Assembly: GCF_947499845.1 (NCBI RefSeq)
Contig: NZ_CANMPM010000013.1
Span: 1 to 64,000, forward strand
Origin: an uncultured Pseudokineococcus sp.
GTDB lineage: Bacteria > Actinomycetota > Actinomycetes > Actinomycetales > Quadrisphaeraceae
DNA: 64,000 bases
Direction of reading: 5' to 3'
The notes under the pieces were generated by a model that was given only the letters and a program-made list of their open reading frames with translations, ran no database searches and was not told the DNA's origin. A program made the translations under genes and the position numbers. Below, piece after piece: positions 8,680 to 18,400 of the stretch; the stretch's first letter is position 1; the number at the start of each line of letters is the position of its first letter.

Positions 8680-9348
8680 TCAGCGCTCCTGGCGGGGCAG
8701 GCCCCGCAGGCCGCGCCAGACGAGGGAGGAGATGAGCGCGGCGGCCTCCTCGCGCGGGACCTCGCGCCCGGCGGCCACCCACGAGCGCGCGGCGACCTGG
8801 GCGCTGCCGGCCAGCGCGACGGACAGCACGTGGGCGCTGGCGCGCGGCAGGCCGGTGTCGGCGGCGACGACGTCGGCGATCGCGGCGGCGCACGCGGACT
8901 CGAGCGCGTCGAGCCGCTCGCGCACCGCGGGGTCGCTCGTGAGGTCGGACTCGAAGACGAGGCGCGCGCCGTCGTCCTCGTCGACGAAGGCGAAGTAGGC
9001 GCCGATCGTCGCCGCGACGCGGACCCGGTTGTCGTCCGTCCCGGCCAGGGCCGCGCGCACCGCGGCCTCGAGGTCGGCGCAGGCCCGGTCGACGACGGCG
9101 AGGTAGAGGTCCCGCTTGCCGGGGAAGTGCCGGTAGAGCACCGGCTTGGTGATGCCGGCGCGCTCGGCGATCGCGTCCATGCCGCTGCCGTGGTAGCCGG
9201 CCCGGGCGAAGACGCGCTGGGCGGCGCGCAGCAGCTGCGCGCGCCGGGCGGCACGGCCGAGGCGCGCCGGGGCCGTCGCGGGTCCGGCCGCCGGCGCGCC
9301 CGCAGCGCCGTCCGGGGTGCCGTCGGTGTCGTCCGGGAGGCGGTCCAC
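8680..9348 (-). CDS. TetR-family transcriptional regulator
   Basis: 222 residues. The helix-turn-helix occupies about residues 34-80 (LLRAAQRVFARAGYHGSGMDAIAERAGITKPVLYRHFPGK, abridged), followed by a ligand-binding domain of the TetR_C type. The first 28 residues are low complexity. The GTG at 9348 is preceded by GAGGAGG at ideal distance. It is divergent from the DUF3152 gene across a 90-bp spacer, so an operator there would let it control itself and perhaps the DUF3152-moeB-ATL operon. It is the syntenic counterpart of the mycobacterial TetR next to TB9.4. The effector is unknown. Confidence 0.92.
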   Translation of the reverse strand: MDRLPDDTDGTPDGAAGAPAAGPATAPARLGRAARRAQLLRAAQRVFARAGYHGSGMDAIAERAGITKPVLYRHFPGKRDLYLAVVDRACADLEAAVRAALAGTDDNRVRVAATIGAYFAFVDEDDGARLVFESDLTSDPAVRERLDALESACAAAIADVVAADTGLPRASAHVLSVALAGSAQVAARSWVAAGREVPREEAAALISSLVWRGLRGLPRQER

Positions 9349-9424
9349 GGCTCCTCCTCGGGGCGGGCGTCGTCGGTCGGTGCGCTCGTCGGCGGGCCTG
9401 CCCGGCCCCGGCAGCCGCCGATCG

Positions 9425-9430
9425 TAGGCT
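9425..9430 (+). promoter_or_regulatory. -10 box TAGGCT, leaderless promoter
   Basis: TAGGCT lies 7 nt before the DUF3152 GTG, with no Shine-Dalgarno sequence between. A leaderless transcript is predicted. Confidence 0.65.
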
Positions 9431-9437
9431 GCGCCGG

Positions 9438-10286
9438 GTGGTGAGCAGGAGGGTCGTCCGCCGCCGCCGCCAGGTGCTCGCCGGCGGCGTCGGCGTCCTG
9501 GCGATCGGCACGGCGCTGGCCCTCGCAGGCGGCGGCGACGAGGACCGGGGCGATCCGGGGGCGGCGGCCCCGGCGTCCTCCGCGCTGCCGCCGCCCTCCA
9601 CGCCGGAAGCCACCGGCGCGAGGGTGGCCGGCGCGTCCGGCGGCCCGGACGGCGAGGCCCCGCCGGACGCCCGGCCCGGCGTCCCCGCGGAGGAGGTGCG
9701 CCCGGCGGGGGCCGACGAGCGCGCGGGGGTCCTCTCGGCGGAGGTGCCCGACGCGGGGACGGGCCGGCTCGTCACCGTGCCCGGCACCGCGCCCGCGGCC
9801 GAGGGCGGCGGGGACGGGCCGGTGGTGCAGGTGCGCGTCCAGGTCGAGGAGGGCCTGCCGGCCGACGGGGCCGCGGTCGCGGGCACCGTCATGGACGTGC
9901 TGCAGGACCCCCGCGGCTGGGGTCCCGACGGCTGGGCCTTCGCCCGCACCGACGACGCGGCCGGCTCGCCCGCGGCCGACGTCACGGTCGTCCTCGCGAG
10001 CCCCCGCCTCACCGACGAGCTGTGCGCCCCCCTGCGGACGGGCGGGGTGCTGTCGTGCCGGGACGGCGAGCGCGCGGTGCTCACGTGGTACCGCTGGGCG
10101 GGCGGCGCCGAGGCGTACGGCGAGGACCGGGAGGGCTACCGGCGCTACCTCGTCTCCCACGAGGTGGGCCACTTCCTCGGCCACGGCCACGAGCCGTGCG
10201 CCGGCCCGGGCGAGCCCGCGCCCGTCATGCTCCAGCAGACGAAGGGGTTGGACGGGTGCGCGCCCCAGCCGTGGCCGCACCCGTGA
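9438..10286 (+). CDS. DUF3152 protein, secreted or anchored metalloprotease-like
   Basis: 282 residues. A basic N-terminus (RRVVRRRRQ) and one hydrophobic helix (about 13-31) give a signal anchor, followed by an Ala/Pro/Gly linker to about residue 110 and the DUF3152 domain to the C-terminus. The zinc-protease signature SHEVGHFLGHGHEPC (about 238-252) is clear, with HExxH plus a third His seven residues later, resembling metzincins. DUF3152 is widespread in actinobacteria and substrates are unknown. The stop overlaps the MoeB start (GTGA), so the two are coupled. The same gene order occurs in mycobacteria. Confidence 0.88.
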   Translation: MVSRRVVRRRRQVLAGGVGVLAIGTALALAGGGDEDRGDPGAAAPASSALPPPSTPEATGARVAGASGGPDGEAPPDARPGVPAEEVRPAGADERAGVLSAEVPDAGTGRLVTVPGTAPAAEGGGDGPVVQVRVQVEEGLPADGAAVAGTVMDVLQDPRGWGPDGWAFARTDDAAGSPAADVTVVLASPRLTDELCAPLRTGGVLSCRDGERAVLTWYRWAGGAEAYGEDREGYRRYLVSHEVGHFLGHGHEPCAGPGEPAPVMLQQTKGLDGCAPQPWPHP

Positions 10287-11467
10287 GCGCGACGAGCGGG
10301 CCCTTCCCGCCGCTCGTCGCGCCCGGACCGCCGCTCGGCGCCGAGCGCCGCCGGCGGGCGGCCCGCCACCTCGTCCTCGCCGAGCTGGGGGAGGAGGGCC
10401 AGCGGCGCCTCGCCGCGGCGCGGGTGCTCGTCGTCGGGGCGGGCGGCCTCGGCTCTCCCGTCGTGAGCTACCTCGCGGCCGCGGGCGTCGGGACGCTCGG
10501 CGTCGTCGACGACGACGTCGTCAGCACCTCCAACCTCCAGCGCCAGGTGCTCCACGGGGCGGCGGACGTCGGGCGGCCCAAGACGGCGAGCGCCGCGGAC
10601 GCCGTCCGCGCCCTCGACCCGGGCGTGGGGGTCGTCGAGCACGGGCGCCGGCTCGCGGACCCCGACGAGGCGGCCGAGCTCGTGCGCGGGTACGACCTCG
10701 TCGTCGACGGCGCCGACAACTTCCCGACCCGCTACCTCGTCGCCGACGCCTGCGCGGCGGCCGGCGTGCCGGAGGTGTGGGGGTCGGTGCTGCGCTGGGA
10801 CGGCCAGGTCAGCGTCTTCTGGCCCGGCCGCGGGCCGACCTACCGCGACCTCTTCCCCGCCCCGCCGCCGACCGGCTCCGTGGCCTCGTGCCAGGAGGCG
10901 GGCGTGCTCGGGGCGGTGTGCGGCGTCGTCGGCTCGGTCATGGCGGCCGAGGCCGTCAAGCTCCTCACCGGCACGGGCCGCCCGCTCGTCGGGCGCGTCG
11001 TCGTCCTCGACGCCCTGGCGATGTCGTGGCGGGAGCTGCCCCTGCGGGCCGGCGGTCGCGACGCCGCCGCGGCCGCAGCGCCCGAGGAGGGGCGGCGGCG
11101 CGGGGACCACGGGCAGGTCGTCGCCGCCGACCGCCCCGGCGTCCCCGAGGTGGCCCCCGAGGACCTCGACGCCCTCCTGGCCTCGGGCGCGGCCGTGGTG
11201 GACGTCCGCGGCGAGGCCGAGCGGGCCGCCGCGCCCGTGCCCGGCGGCGTCCGCGTGGACCTGCACGAGGTGCTCGCCGCGCCGGGCCGGCGACCGGCGG
11301 CCCTGGAGGAGGGCGGCGCGCTGGCCGACCTGGACGCGTGGGCGCCCGTGGTCGTCGTGTGCTCCACGGGCGTGCGGTCGCTGCTGGCGGCCGAGCAGCT
11401 GCAGGACGCCGGCTTCGCGCGGGTGCTGCACCTGCGCGGCGGCGTCACCGCCTGGCTGGAGCGGTAG
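10283..11467 (+). CDS. moeB: MoeB/ThiF adenylyltransferase-sulfurtransferase with rhodanese domain
   Basis: 394 residues. The E1-like domain has the ATP-binding VGAGGLGSPVVSYLAAAG (about 54-71), NLQRQVLH and DGADNFPTRY, and the conserved Cys in TGSVASCQEAGVLG. A C-terminal rhodanese domain carries the active-site Cys in VVVCSTGVRSLLA. Such proteins adenylylate and sulfurate the C-terminal Gly-Gly of MoaD, ThiS or CysO-like carriers for molybdopterin, thiamine or cysteine synthesis. As in mycobacterial MoeB, the Cys pair for structural zinc is not obvious. The GTG at 10283 overlaps the DUF3152 stop; an in-frame GTG at 10271 is possible. Confidence 0.92.
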   Translation: MSATSGPFPPLVAPGPPLGAERRRRAARHLVLAELGEEGQRRLAAARVLVVGAGGLGSPVVSYLAAAGVGTLGVVDDDVVSTSNLQRQVLHGAADVGRPKTASAADAVRALDPGVGVVEHGRRLADPDEAAELVRGYDLVVDGADNFPTRYLVADACAAAGVPEVWGSVLRWDGQVSVFWPGRGPTYRDLFPAPPPTGSVASCQEAGVLGAVCGVVGSVMAAEAVKLLTGTGRPLVGRVVVLDALAMSWRELPLRAGGRDAAAAAAPEEGRRRGDHGQVVAADRPGVPEVAPEDLDALLASGAAVVDVRGEAERAAAPVPGGVRVDLHEVLAAPGRRPAALEEGGALADLDAWAPVVVVCSTGVRSLLAAEQLQDAGFARVLHLRGGVTAWLER

Positions 11468-11869
11468 GTGGTCGGCCCGCCGGCGGACGGCGCCCCCCGG
11501 CGCCCGCCCTCTGGGCACCCGCCCCCGGGAGGTCGGCCGGCCGGGCGCCGGCTGCGGGGGGAGGAGTGGACGCGCGCCGTCCTCGACCTCGTCGAGCAGG
11601 TGCCGCCCGGGCGCGTCCTCACCTACGGCGACGTGGCGGAGCTGCTCGGCAGCGGCGCCGCGAGGTCGGTGGGGCGCACGATGGCGCTCCACGGCGCCGA
11701 GGTGGCCTGGTGGCGCGTGGTCCGCGCCGACGGCACCCTGCACGACCCGCTCGTCCCACGGGCCGCCCGCGAGCACGAGCGCGAGGGCACGCCCCGGCGC
11801 CCGGGCGGCGCCGTGGACCTCGAGCGGGCCCGCTGGGACGCCGCGGGGTGGGACGGCGCCGCGGGCTGA
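11468..11869 (+). CDS. Alkyltransferase-like protein (ATL, MGMT family)
   Basis: 133 residues. The O6-alkylguanine-DNA alkyltransferase C-terminal fold is seen in VPPGRVLTYGDVAELLGSGAARSVGRTMALHG, abridged. The catalytic PCHR motif is replaced: the equivalent position reads WWRVVRADG with no Cys, the hallmark of ATLs. ATLs bind alkylated guanine and hand it to nucleotide excision repair. The GTG follows the moeB stop with no gap, so it is in one operon with DUF3152-moeB. The first 30 residues are Pro/Arg-rich and may not be translated from this exact codon. AdnAB follows after about 100 bp. Confidence 0.88.
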   Translation: MVGPPADGAPRRPPSGHPPPGGRPAGRRLRGEEWTRAVLDLVEQVPPGRVLTYGDVAELLGSGAARSVGRTMALHGAEVAWWRVVRADGTLHDPLVPRAAREHEREGTPRRPGGAVDLERARWDAAGWDGAAG

Positions 11870-11974
11870 GGCCCGGCCCGCCCCGGCCCGCCCCACCACC
11901 GGCGGACGGCGCGGCGGCACGGGCCGCTCCCGAGGTCGCCCCGCGCTGTCGGGGGCGCGTGCTTGGGTGGCGAC

Positions 11975-14900
11975 GTGGTGGACGAGCAGCGCAGCGGGGC
12001 GGCGCCGGCGGGGCGCGGGCGCCCGGGGGCGTCCGGCGCGGTGCGCCTGGTCCGCCGCCCCCGACCCTTGCGCGCCCTCCCGGTGGACGACGCGCAGCAG
12101 CGGGCCGTCGTCGCCTGGCCGCCCGGCGCCGGGCGGCTCGTCGTCCTCGGCGCGCCCGGCACGGGCCGCACCACCTCCCTCGTCGACCTCGTCGCCGCCC
12201 GCGTCGAGCAGCACGGGGCCGACCCGGGGGCGCTGCTGCTCCTCGCGCCCGGCCGCCTGGCGGCGGCCTCCCTGCGCGACCGGGTCGGGGAGCGCCTGCG
12301 CCGCACGGCCGTCGAGCCCGCCGCCCGCAGCTGGCACGCCTACGCCTTCTCCCTGCTGCGCCGCACGGCGCTCTCCCGCGGCGAGCCCGCGCCGCGGCTC
12401 GTGTCGGGGCCGGAGCAGGACAGGGTCATCGCCGACCTCCTCTCCGGGCACGCCGCCGGCCGGGGGCACCGCCCCGGCTGGCCCGCCGGCGTGCTGCCCG
12501 CGCTGGGCCCGTCGGGCACGGGCCTGCGCGGCCTGCGCGACGAGCTGCGGGACCTGCTCATGCGCTGCCTCGAGCGGGGCACCACGGCGGGGGAGCTCGC
12601 CGACCTCGGGCGCTCCGCCGACCGCCCCGAGTGGGTCGCCGCGGCCTCCGTCCTCGCGGAGTACGAGGAGGTGGCGGCCCTGCGCGGCGGGGGCGCCCAC
12701 GACCCCTCGGCGCTCGTCGACGCCGCGGCCCGCCTCCTCGAGGAGGACGAGGAGGTGGCCGACGCGGAGCGGGCGCGCTGGAGCCTCGTCGGCGTGGACG
12801 ACCACCACGAGGCCGGCGCCGCCGTGGCCCGCCTCCTCGACGCGCTGAGCCCCTCCGGCACGGCGCCCGACCTCGTGGTCACGGGGGACCCGGACTCCAC
12901 CACCCAGTCCTTCCGCGGGGCCGACCCGGCCCACCTCGCGGAGCTCGCGTCCCGCTCGCGCGTCGTCGTCCTCGGCACCCGGCACCGGTGCGGCCCCGCG
13001 CTGGCCGCCGCGGTGCGCCGGGTGGCCGACGGCGTCCCCAGCGCGGGCCTGGTGGCCCAGCGCCGCGCGACCGCCGGCCCCCCGCCCGGCGCCGCGCCGG
13101 AGCCCTCCCCCGGCGCGCCGGGGGAGGACGGGCGCGAGGAGCCGCCCGCGGTGTCCCGCGCCGTCCTCGCCTCCGTCGCCGCGGAGGGCGCCTACGTCGC
13201 CCACGTGCTGCGCGAGGCGCACCTGCTGGGCGGGCTGGCCTGGGACCGGATGGCGGTCGTCGTCCGCAGCGCCGGGCGCACGGGCGGCCTGCGGCGGGCG
13301 CTCTCGGGCGCCGGCGTCCCGGTCGGGGACGCCGGGCCGGGCCTGCCCGTGCGCGACGAGCCCGCGGTGCGCCCGCTGCTGCTCGCGCTGGCCGTCGCGC
13401 TCGACCTGCGGGCCGGCACCCGCGAGCACCTCGACGCCGACGCGGCGGTCGCCCTGCTCACCTCGCCCCTGGGCGGGGCCGACCCGGTCTCCCTGCGGCG
13501 CCTGCGCCGGCGGCTCCGGGCGCTGGAGCGCGAGGCCGCCCCCGACGCGCCGCCCCGCAGCAGCGACGAGCTGCTCGTCGCCCTCCTCGCCGACGAGGCC
13601 GGGCCCGCCGCGGCCCGGGCCCTCGCCGAGGACGACCGCGACGTCGCGCCCGCCGCCGCGGTCCTGCGCGTGCTGCGGGCGGCCGTCGCGGCCCTCCCGC
13701 CCCCCGCGGCGGCGGCGTCGACGTCGCCGGGGGAGGGGTGCTGCACGAGCGGGGCGGACGCGCCCCCGCGCGCGAGCGGCGGCGACCCGGGCGACGCCGA
13801 GGAGGTGCTGTGGGCCCTCTGGTCGGCCAGCGGCCTCGGGCCGCGCTGGCGCGAGCAGGCGCTGGCCGGGGGAGCCGCCGGGCGCCGGGCCGACCGCGAC
13901 CTCGACGCCGTCGTCGCGCTCTTCGAGGCCGTGGCCCGCTTCGCCGACTCCGCCGTCGTGCGCGGGCCGCGGGCGCTGCTGGCCCAGCTCGCGGGGCAGG
14001 ACCTCCCGCAGGACACCCTCGCCGAGCGCGCGCCGGCGGGCGGCAGCGTCGCCCTGCTCACGCCGCAGGCCGCGGCGGGCGGGGAGTGGGACCTCGTCGT
14101 CGTGGCGGGCCTGCAGGACGGCGTCTGGCCCGACACGCGCGTGCGCGACGGGCTGCTCGGCGCGCAGGCGCTCGTCGACCTCCTCGCGGGGCGCGGCGAC
14201 GGCGGGGCGCGCAGCGCCGGGGCCCGGGCCCAGGTGCTGGCCGACGAGCGCCGCCTGCTCCACGTCGCCGTCTCGCGGGCCCGTCGGCGGCTGGTCTGCA
14301 CGGCCGTCGCGGACGGCGACCTGCGCCCCTCGCCCTTCCTCGACGTCGTGGTGCCGCCGCCCCCGGCCCGGCCCGGCGGCGAGGCCGACGGCGAGGTGGA
14401 GGAGCGCACGCGCGTGCCCCGCCAGGTCTCGCTGCCCGCGCTCGTGGCCGAGCTCCGCCAGGTGCTCACCACGCCCGACGGCGGCCGCGACGGATCGGGC
14501 CGGGCCGTCGACGAGGAGCGGCGAGCCGGCGCGGCCGCCGAGCTCGCGCGCCTCGCCGCGGCGGGCGTGCCCGGGGCCGACCCCGACGACTGGTACGGGC
14601 TGGCGCCGCTCAGCGATCCCGGGCCCCTGCACCCCGGCGACGAGCCGGTGCCCGTGTCGCCGTCGAAGGTCGAGCAGCACGGCGCCTGCCCGCTGCGCTG
14701 GGTGCTCGAGGCGTCGGGCGCCGTCGCGCAGGAGTCGTCGTCGGCGGGCGTCGGGACGCTGGTGCACGACCTCGCGGCCACCGCGCCGGACGCCGACCGC
14801 GCCGCGCTCGGCGCCGAGCTCGACCGCCGCTGGCACGAGCTCGGGGTGCCGGCCACCTGGGCCGGTCGGCGCGAGCGCGCCCGGGCGGAGCGGATGCTCG

Positions 14901-15469
14901 ACAACCTGGCCCCCTACCTCGCCACCTCGGGCGGCCGCGAGCTGCTCGGCACGGAGGTCGAGGTGCGGGTGGCCGTCGGCCGGGCGCTGCTCACGGGCCG
15001 GGTCGACCGGCTCGAGCGCGACGCGCAGGGCCGCCTCGTCGTCGTCGACCTCAAGACGGGCTCGGCCGCGGCGAAGGCGGAGCTGGCCGAGCACCCCCAG
15101 CTCGGCGCGTACCAGGCGGCCGTCGAGGCGGGCGCCTTCGCCGCCGTCGCCCGGCCGGGGGAGGACGGGTCGGGGGAGGACGGGTCGGTGGAGCAGGGGT
15201 CGGGGGAGCGCGGGTCGGGCGCGGGCGGGTCGCGCAGCGGGGGCGCGCGCCTCGTCAACGTCGCCCCGACGCGCGGCAAGGCCCTCGAGCAGGCCCAGGC
15301 CCCGCTCGAGGCGGCCGAGGACCCGGGCTGGGCCCGGGCGCTCGTCGAGCGCACGGCCGAGGGGATGGCCGGGGCCGTCTTCCCCGCCCAGGACGGCCCC
15401 CAGTGCCGCACCTGCCCCGTCCGCACCTCGTGCCCCGTGCGCGCCGAGGGCCGGCAGGTGGGCCGGTGA
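11975..15469 (+). CDS. adnA: AdnA, helicase-nuclease subunit of the AdnAB resection complex
   Basis: About 1164 residues. An N-terminal UvrD-like motor is followed by a RecB-like nuclease. The motor is degenerate: the P-loop reads GAPGTGRTTS (about 59-68), with Arg in place of the usual Lys, and motif II reads VGVDDHHEA instead of DEYQ. This matches the vestigial motor of mycobacterial AdnA. The nuclease region has KVEQHGACPLRW (Cys about 905), VVVDLKTG and the terminal CRTCPVRTSCPV, giving four Cys for a [4Fe-4S] cluster. AdnAB resects double-strand ends. Start uncertain: GTG 11975, GTG 11978 or TTG 11963. The end overlaps adnB by 4 bp. Confidence 0.93.
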   Translation: MVDEQRSGAAPAGRGRPGASGAVRLVRRPRPLRALPVDDAQQRAVVAWPPGAGRLVVLGAPGTGRTTSLVDLVAARVEQHGADPGALLLLAPGRLAAASLRDRVGERLRRTAVEPAARSWHAYAFSLLRRTALSRGEPAPRLVSGPEQDRVIADLLSGHAAGRGHRPGWPAGVLPALGPSGTGLRGLRDELRDLLMRCLERGTTAGELADLGRSADRPEWVAAASVLAEYEEVAALRGGGAHDPSALVDAAARLLEEDEEVADAERARWSLVGVDDHHEAGAAVARLLDALSPSGTAPDLVVTGDPDSTTQSFRGADPAHLAELASRSRVVVLGTRHRCGPALAAAVRRVADGVPSAGLVAQRRATAGPPPGAAPEPSPGAPGEDGREEPPAVSRAVLASVAAEGAYVAHVLREAHLLGGLAWDRMAVVVRSAGRTGGLRRALSGAGVPVGDAGPGLPVRDEPAVRPLLLALAVALDLRAGTREHLDADAAVALLTSPLGGADPVSLRRLRRRLRALEREAAPDAPPRSSDELLVALLADEAGPAAARALAEDDRDVAPAAAVLRVLRAAVAALPPPAAAASTSPGEGCCTSGADAPPRASGGDPGDAEEVLWALWSASGLGPRWREQALAGGAAGRRADRDLDAVVALFEAVARFADSAVVRGPRALLAQLAGQDLPQDTLAERAPAGGSVALLTPQAAAGGEWDLVVVAGLQDGVWPDTRVRDGLLGAQALVDLLAGRGDGGARSAGARAQVLADERRLLHVAVSRARRRLVCTAVADGDLRPSPFLDVVVPPPPARPGGEADGEVEERTRVPRQVSLPALVAELRQVLTTPDGGRDGSGRAVDEERRAGAAAELARLAAAGVPGADPDDWYGLAPLSDPGPLHPGDEPVPVSPSKVEQHGACPLRWVLEASGAVAQESSSAGVGTLVHDLAATAPDADRAALGAELDRRWHELGVPATWAGRRERARAERMLDNLAPYLATSGGRELLGTEVEVRVAVGRALLTGRVDRLERDAQGRLVVVDLKTGSAAAKAELAEHPQLGAYQAAVEAGAFAAVARPGEDGSGEDGSVEQGSGERGSGAGGSRSGGARLVNVAPTRGKALEQAQAPLEAAEDPGWARALVERTAEGMAGAVFPAQDGPQCRTCPVRTSCPVRAEGRQVGR

Positions 15470-18400
15470 GCGGCGCCGGGACGCCGCGAGGAGGGGCTGC
15501 CGCCGCGGCAGGCGCCGTGGGCGAGCAGCTGGGCCTGGACCTGCCGGGCCCGGGCCCGGCGCCGGCGCCGCGGGTCCCCGACGCGCTGGAGGTGGCGCGG
15601 CTCCTGCGCCGCCACCCGCCCACCCCGGAGCAGCGCGCCGTCGTCGAGGCGCCCCCCGAGCCGCTGCTCGTCGTCGCGGGCGCCGGGTCGGGCAAGACGG
15701 AGACGATGGCCGCCCGCGTCGTGCAGCTCGTCGTGTCCGGGGCCGTGGCGCCCGACCGCGTCCTCGGGCTGACCTTCACGCGCAAGGCCGCGGGCGAGCT
15801 GGCCGAGCGCGTCCGCCTGCGGCTGCGGGCCCTGCGGGCGGCGCTGGAGGCCGCCGGCGACGCCTCGGCGCCGGTGGTCCCGGACGGCGAGCCGGTCGTG
15901 GCCACCTACCACTCCTACGCGGCCGGCGTCCTCGCCGAGCACGGCCTGCGGGTCGGGGTCGAGCCGGGCGCGCGCGTGCTCGGCGAGGCGGCGGCCTGGC
16001 AGCTGGCCTCCGAGGTCGTCGAGCGGTGGACGGGGGACCTGCCGAACGTGGACTCCGCCGTCTCCACGGTGGTCCAGGGCGTGCTCTCCCTGGCCGCCGA
16101 GAGCGCCGAGCACCTCGTCGAGCCCGACGAGCTCGACGACGCCCTGGGCGAGGTCCTCGAGCGGGTGGGCCGGCTGCCGAAGGACGAGGCGGGCGGGGCG
16201 CCCGCGCGGCCGACGCCGTCCTCGCCCCTGGGGAAGGCGGTCGGGGCGCTGCGCGCCCGTCGCGCGCTCGTGCCGCTGCTGCACGCCTACGCCGAGCGCA
16301 AGGCCGCCGCCGAGGCCCTGGACTTCGGCGACCAGGTGCGCCTCGCCGCGCTCGCCGCGGCGCGCGCCCCGGCCGTGGGCGCCGCCGAGCGCGCCCGGTA
16401 CGGCGTCGTGCTCCTCGACGAGTACCAGGACACGAGCCACGCCCAGCTCGAGCTGCTGCGCAGCCTCTTCGGCGGCGGCCACCCGGTCACGGCGGTCGGG
16501 GACCCGCACCAGTCGATCTACGGGTTCCGCGGCGCGAGCGCCGGCGCCCTCGAGCGCTTCCCCGAGCACTTCCCCCGGGCGGGAGGAGCTCGCTCGCGCG
16601 TGCTGCACCTGTCGACGAGCTGGCGCAACGACCGGACGGTGCTCGTGGCGGCCAACGCCGTCTCGGCCCCGCTGCGGGACGGCGGCGCGGCGGTCCCGCC
16701 CCTCGGCGCGCGCCCGGGCGCCGGGGAGGGGGAGGTCCGCGTCCGCTGGTCCGGCACGGCGGACGACGAGGCGAGCGCCCTGGCCGCCGCCGTCGCGCGC
16801 GAGTGGCGCGCCGACGGGCCGCGGCCCACCGCCGCGGTGCTGTGCCGCCGCCGGGCCCAGATCCCCGCCGTCGAGCAGGCGCTGCGCGCGGAGGGGCTGC
16901 CCGTCGAGGTCGTCGGCATGGGCGGGCTCCTGGAGCGGCCCGAGGTGCTCGACGTGCTGGCCGTGCTGCGCGTCCTCCACGACCCCGGCCGCGGCGACGC
17001 CCTCGCCCGCCTGCTCACGGGCCCGCGCTGGCGCCTCGGGCCGCGCGACCTGCGGGCGCTCGGCCGCTGGGCCCGCAGCCTGGCGGCGGACGCCACCGGC
17101 GTCCCCGCCCCCGCGCCGGCCGGGGAGGTGCGCGACCCGGTCGAGGGGGGCGCGGCGGCTGCGGCGCCGGAGGCGGCGACGGGGGAGCCGGCGGGAGCGG
17201 CGACCGGGCCGGCCCGTCGGGACCACCCGGAGCCGTCGGAGGCCGGCGGCCTCGTCGAGGCGCTGGCGTCGCTCGCCGACGACCGTCCCGACGGGCGCGG
17301 GCGGCACGGGCTGTCGCCGGAGGGCCACCGCCGGCTCGTCCGGCTCGCGCGCGAGCTGGCGGGCCTGCGCGCCCGGGCCGGCCAGCCCCTGCCCGACCTC
17401 GTGGCGGACGTCGTGCGCGCCGCCGCCCTCGACGTCGAGCTGGCCGCCGCCCCCGGCGCGGCGCCGTCGGCGGCGCGCGCCCAGCTGGACGCCTTCGTCG
17501 AGGTCGCGGCCGCCTTCGCCGACGCGGCCCGCGGCGCCTCCCTCGGGGGCTTCCTCGCGTGGGTCGACGCCGCCGCGGCCCGCGAGCGCGGCCTGGAGCA
17601 GGCGGAGGAGGACGACCCGGTGGGCGAGCCCGACGAGGTCGAGCCGAGCCGCACGGCCGTCCAGGTGCTCACGGTGCACGCCGCGAAGGGCCTCGAGTGG
17701 GACGTCGTCGCCGTCCCGGGGCTGGCCGAGGGCACCTTCCCCAGCCGCGCCGGCGGGGGCCGCGCCGCCGGCGCCGGCGCGCCCGCGGACACGGCCTCGG
17801 GGTGGCTCGTCGGGCTGGACGCCCTGCCGTACGAGCTGCGGGGGGACGCGCCGTCCCTGCCGCGCTGGGCCTGGCGGACGGCGACCTCGCTGGCCGACCT
17901 CACGGCGCTGACCGCGGCGTTCAAGGAGGAGTGCGGCGCCCACGCCGTCGCCGAGGAGCGGCGTCTGGCCTACGTGGCGCTGACGCGCGCGCGGCGGCTG
18001 CTCCTCCTGTCGGGGGCGTCGTGGACGCCGGGCCGGTCGACGCCGGTGCGCCCGTCGCGCTTCCTCCTCGAGGTGGCGGCCGCGCTCGGGGCCGACGTGC
18101 TCGAGGAGGTCGAGCGCGCCGCCGCGGAGGCCGGTGACGGCGCTCCGCCGCCCGAGCGCGCCACGGCGCCGTGGCCCGACCCGGCCGGCCCGCCCGCCGT
18201 CCTGCGGGAGGCCGCCGCGGCCGTGCGGGCGGCGGCGCGCGCCGGGGGGCCGGCTCCCGCCACCGAGTGGACGCGGGAGGTCGACCTCCTCCTCGCCGAG
18301 CGCGCGGCGTCGCGCCGGCCCGTGCGCGACGTCGAGCTGCCCCCGCACCTGTCCGCCTCGCGGCTCGTCGCGCTGGCCCGCGACCCGGCGGCCCTGGCGC

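Noticed and set aside
10145-15094. 1649-codon open frame antisense to moeB and adnA
   Set aside because: It is a shadow of GC-rich coding DNA: low-complexity Ala/Arg/Gly composition, no recognisable domain, while the sense frames carry clear helicase and E1 motifs.
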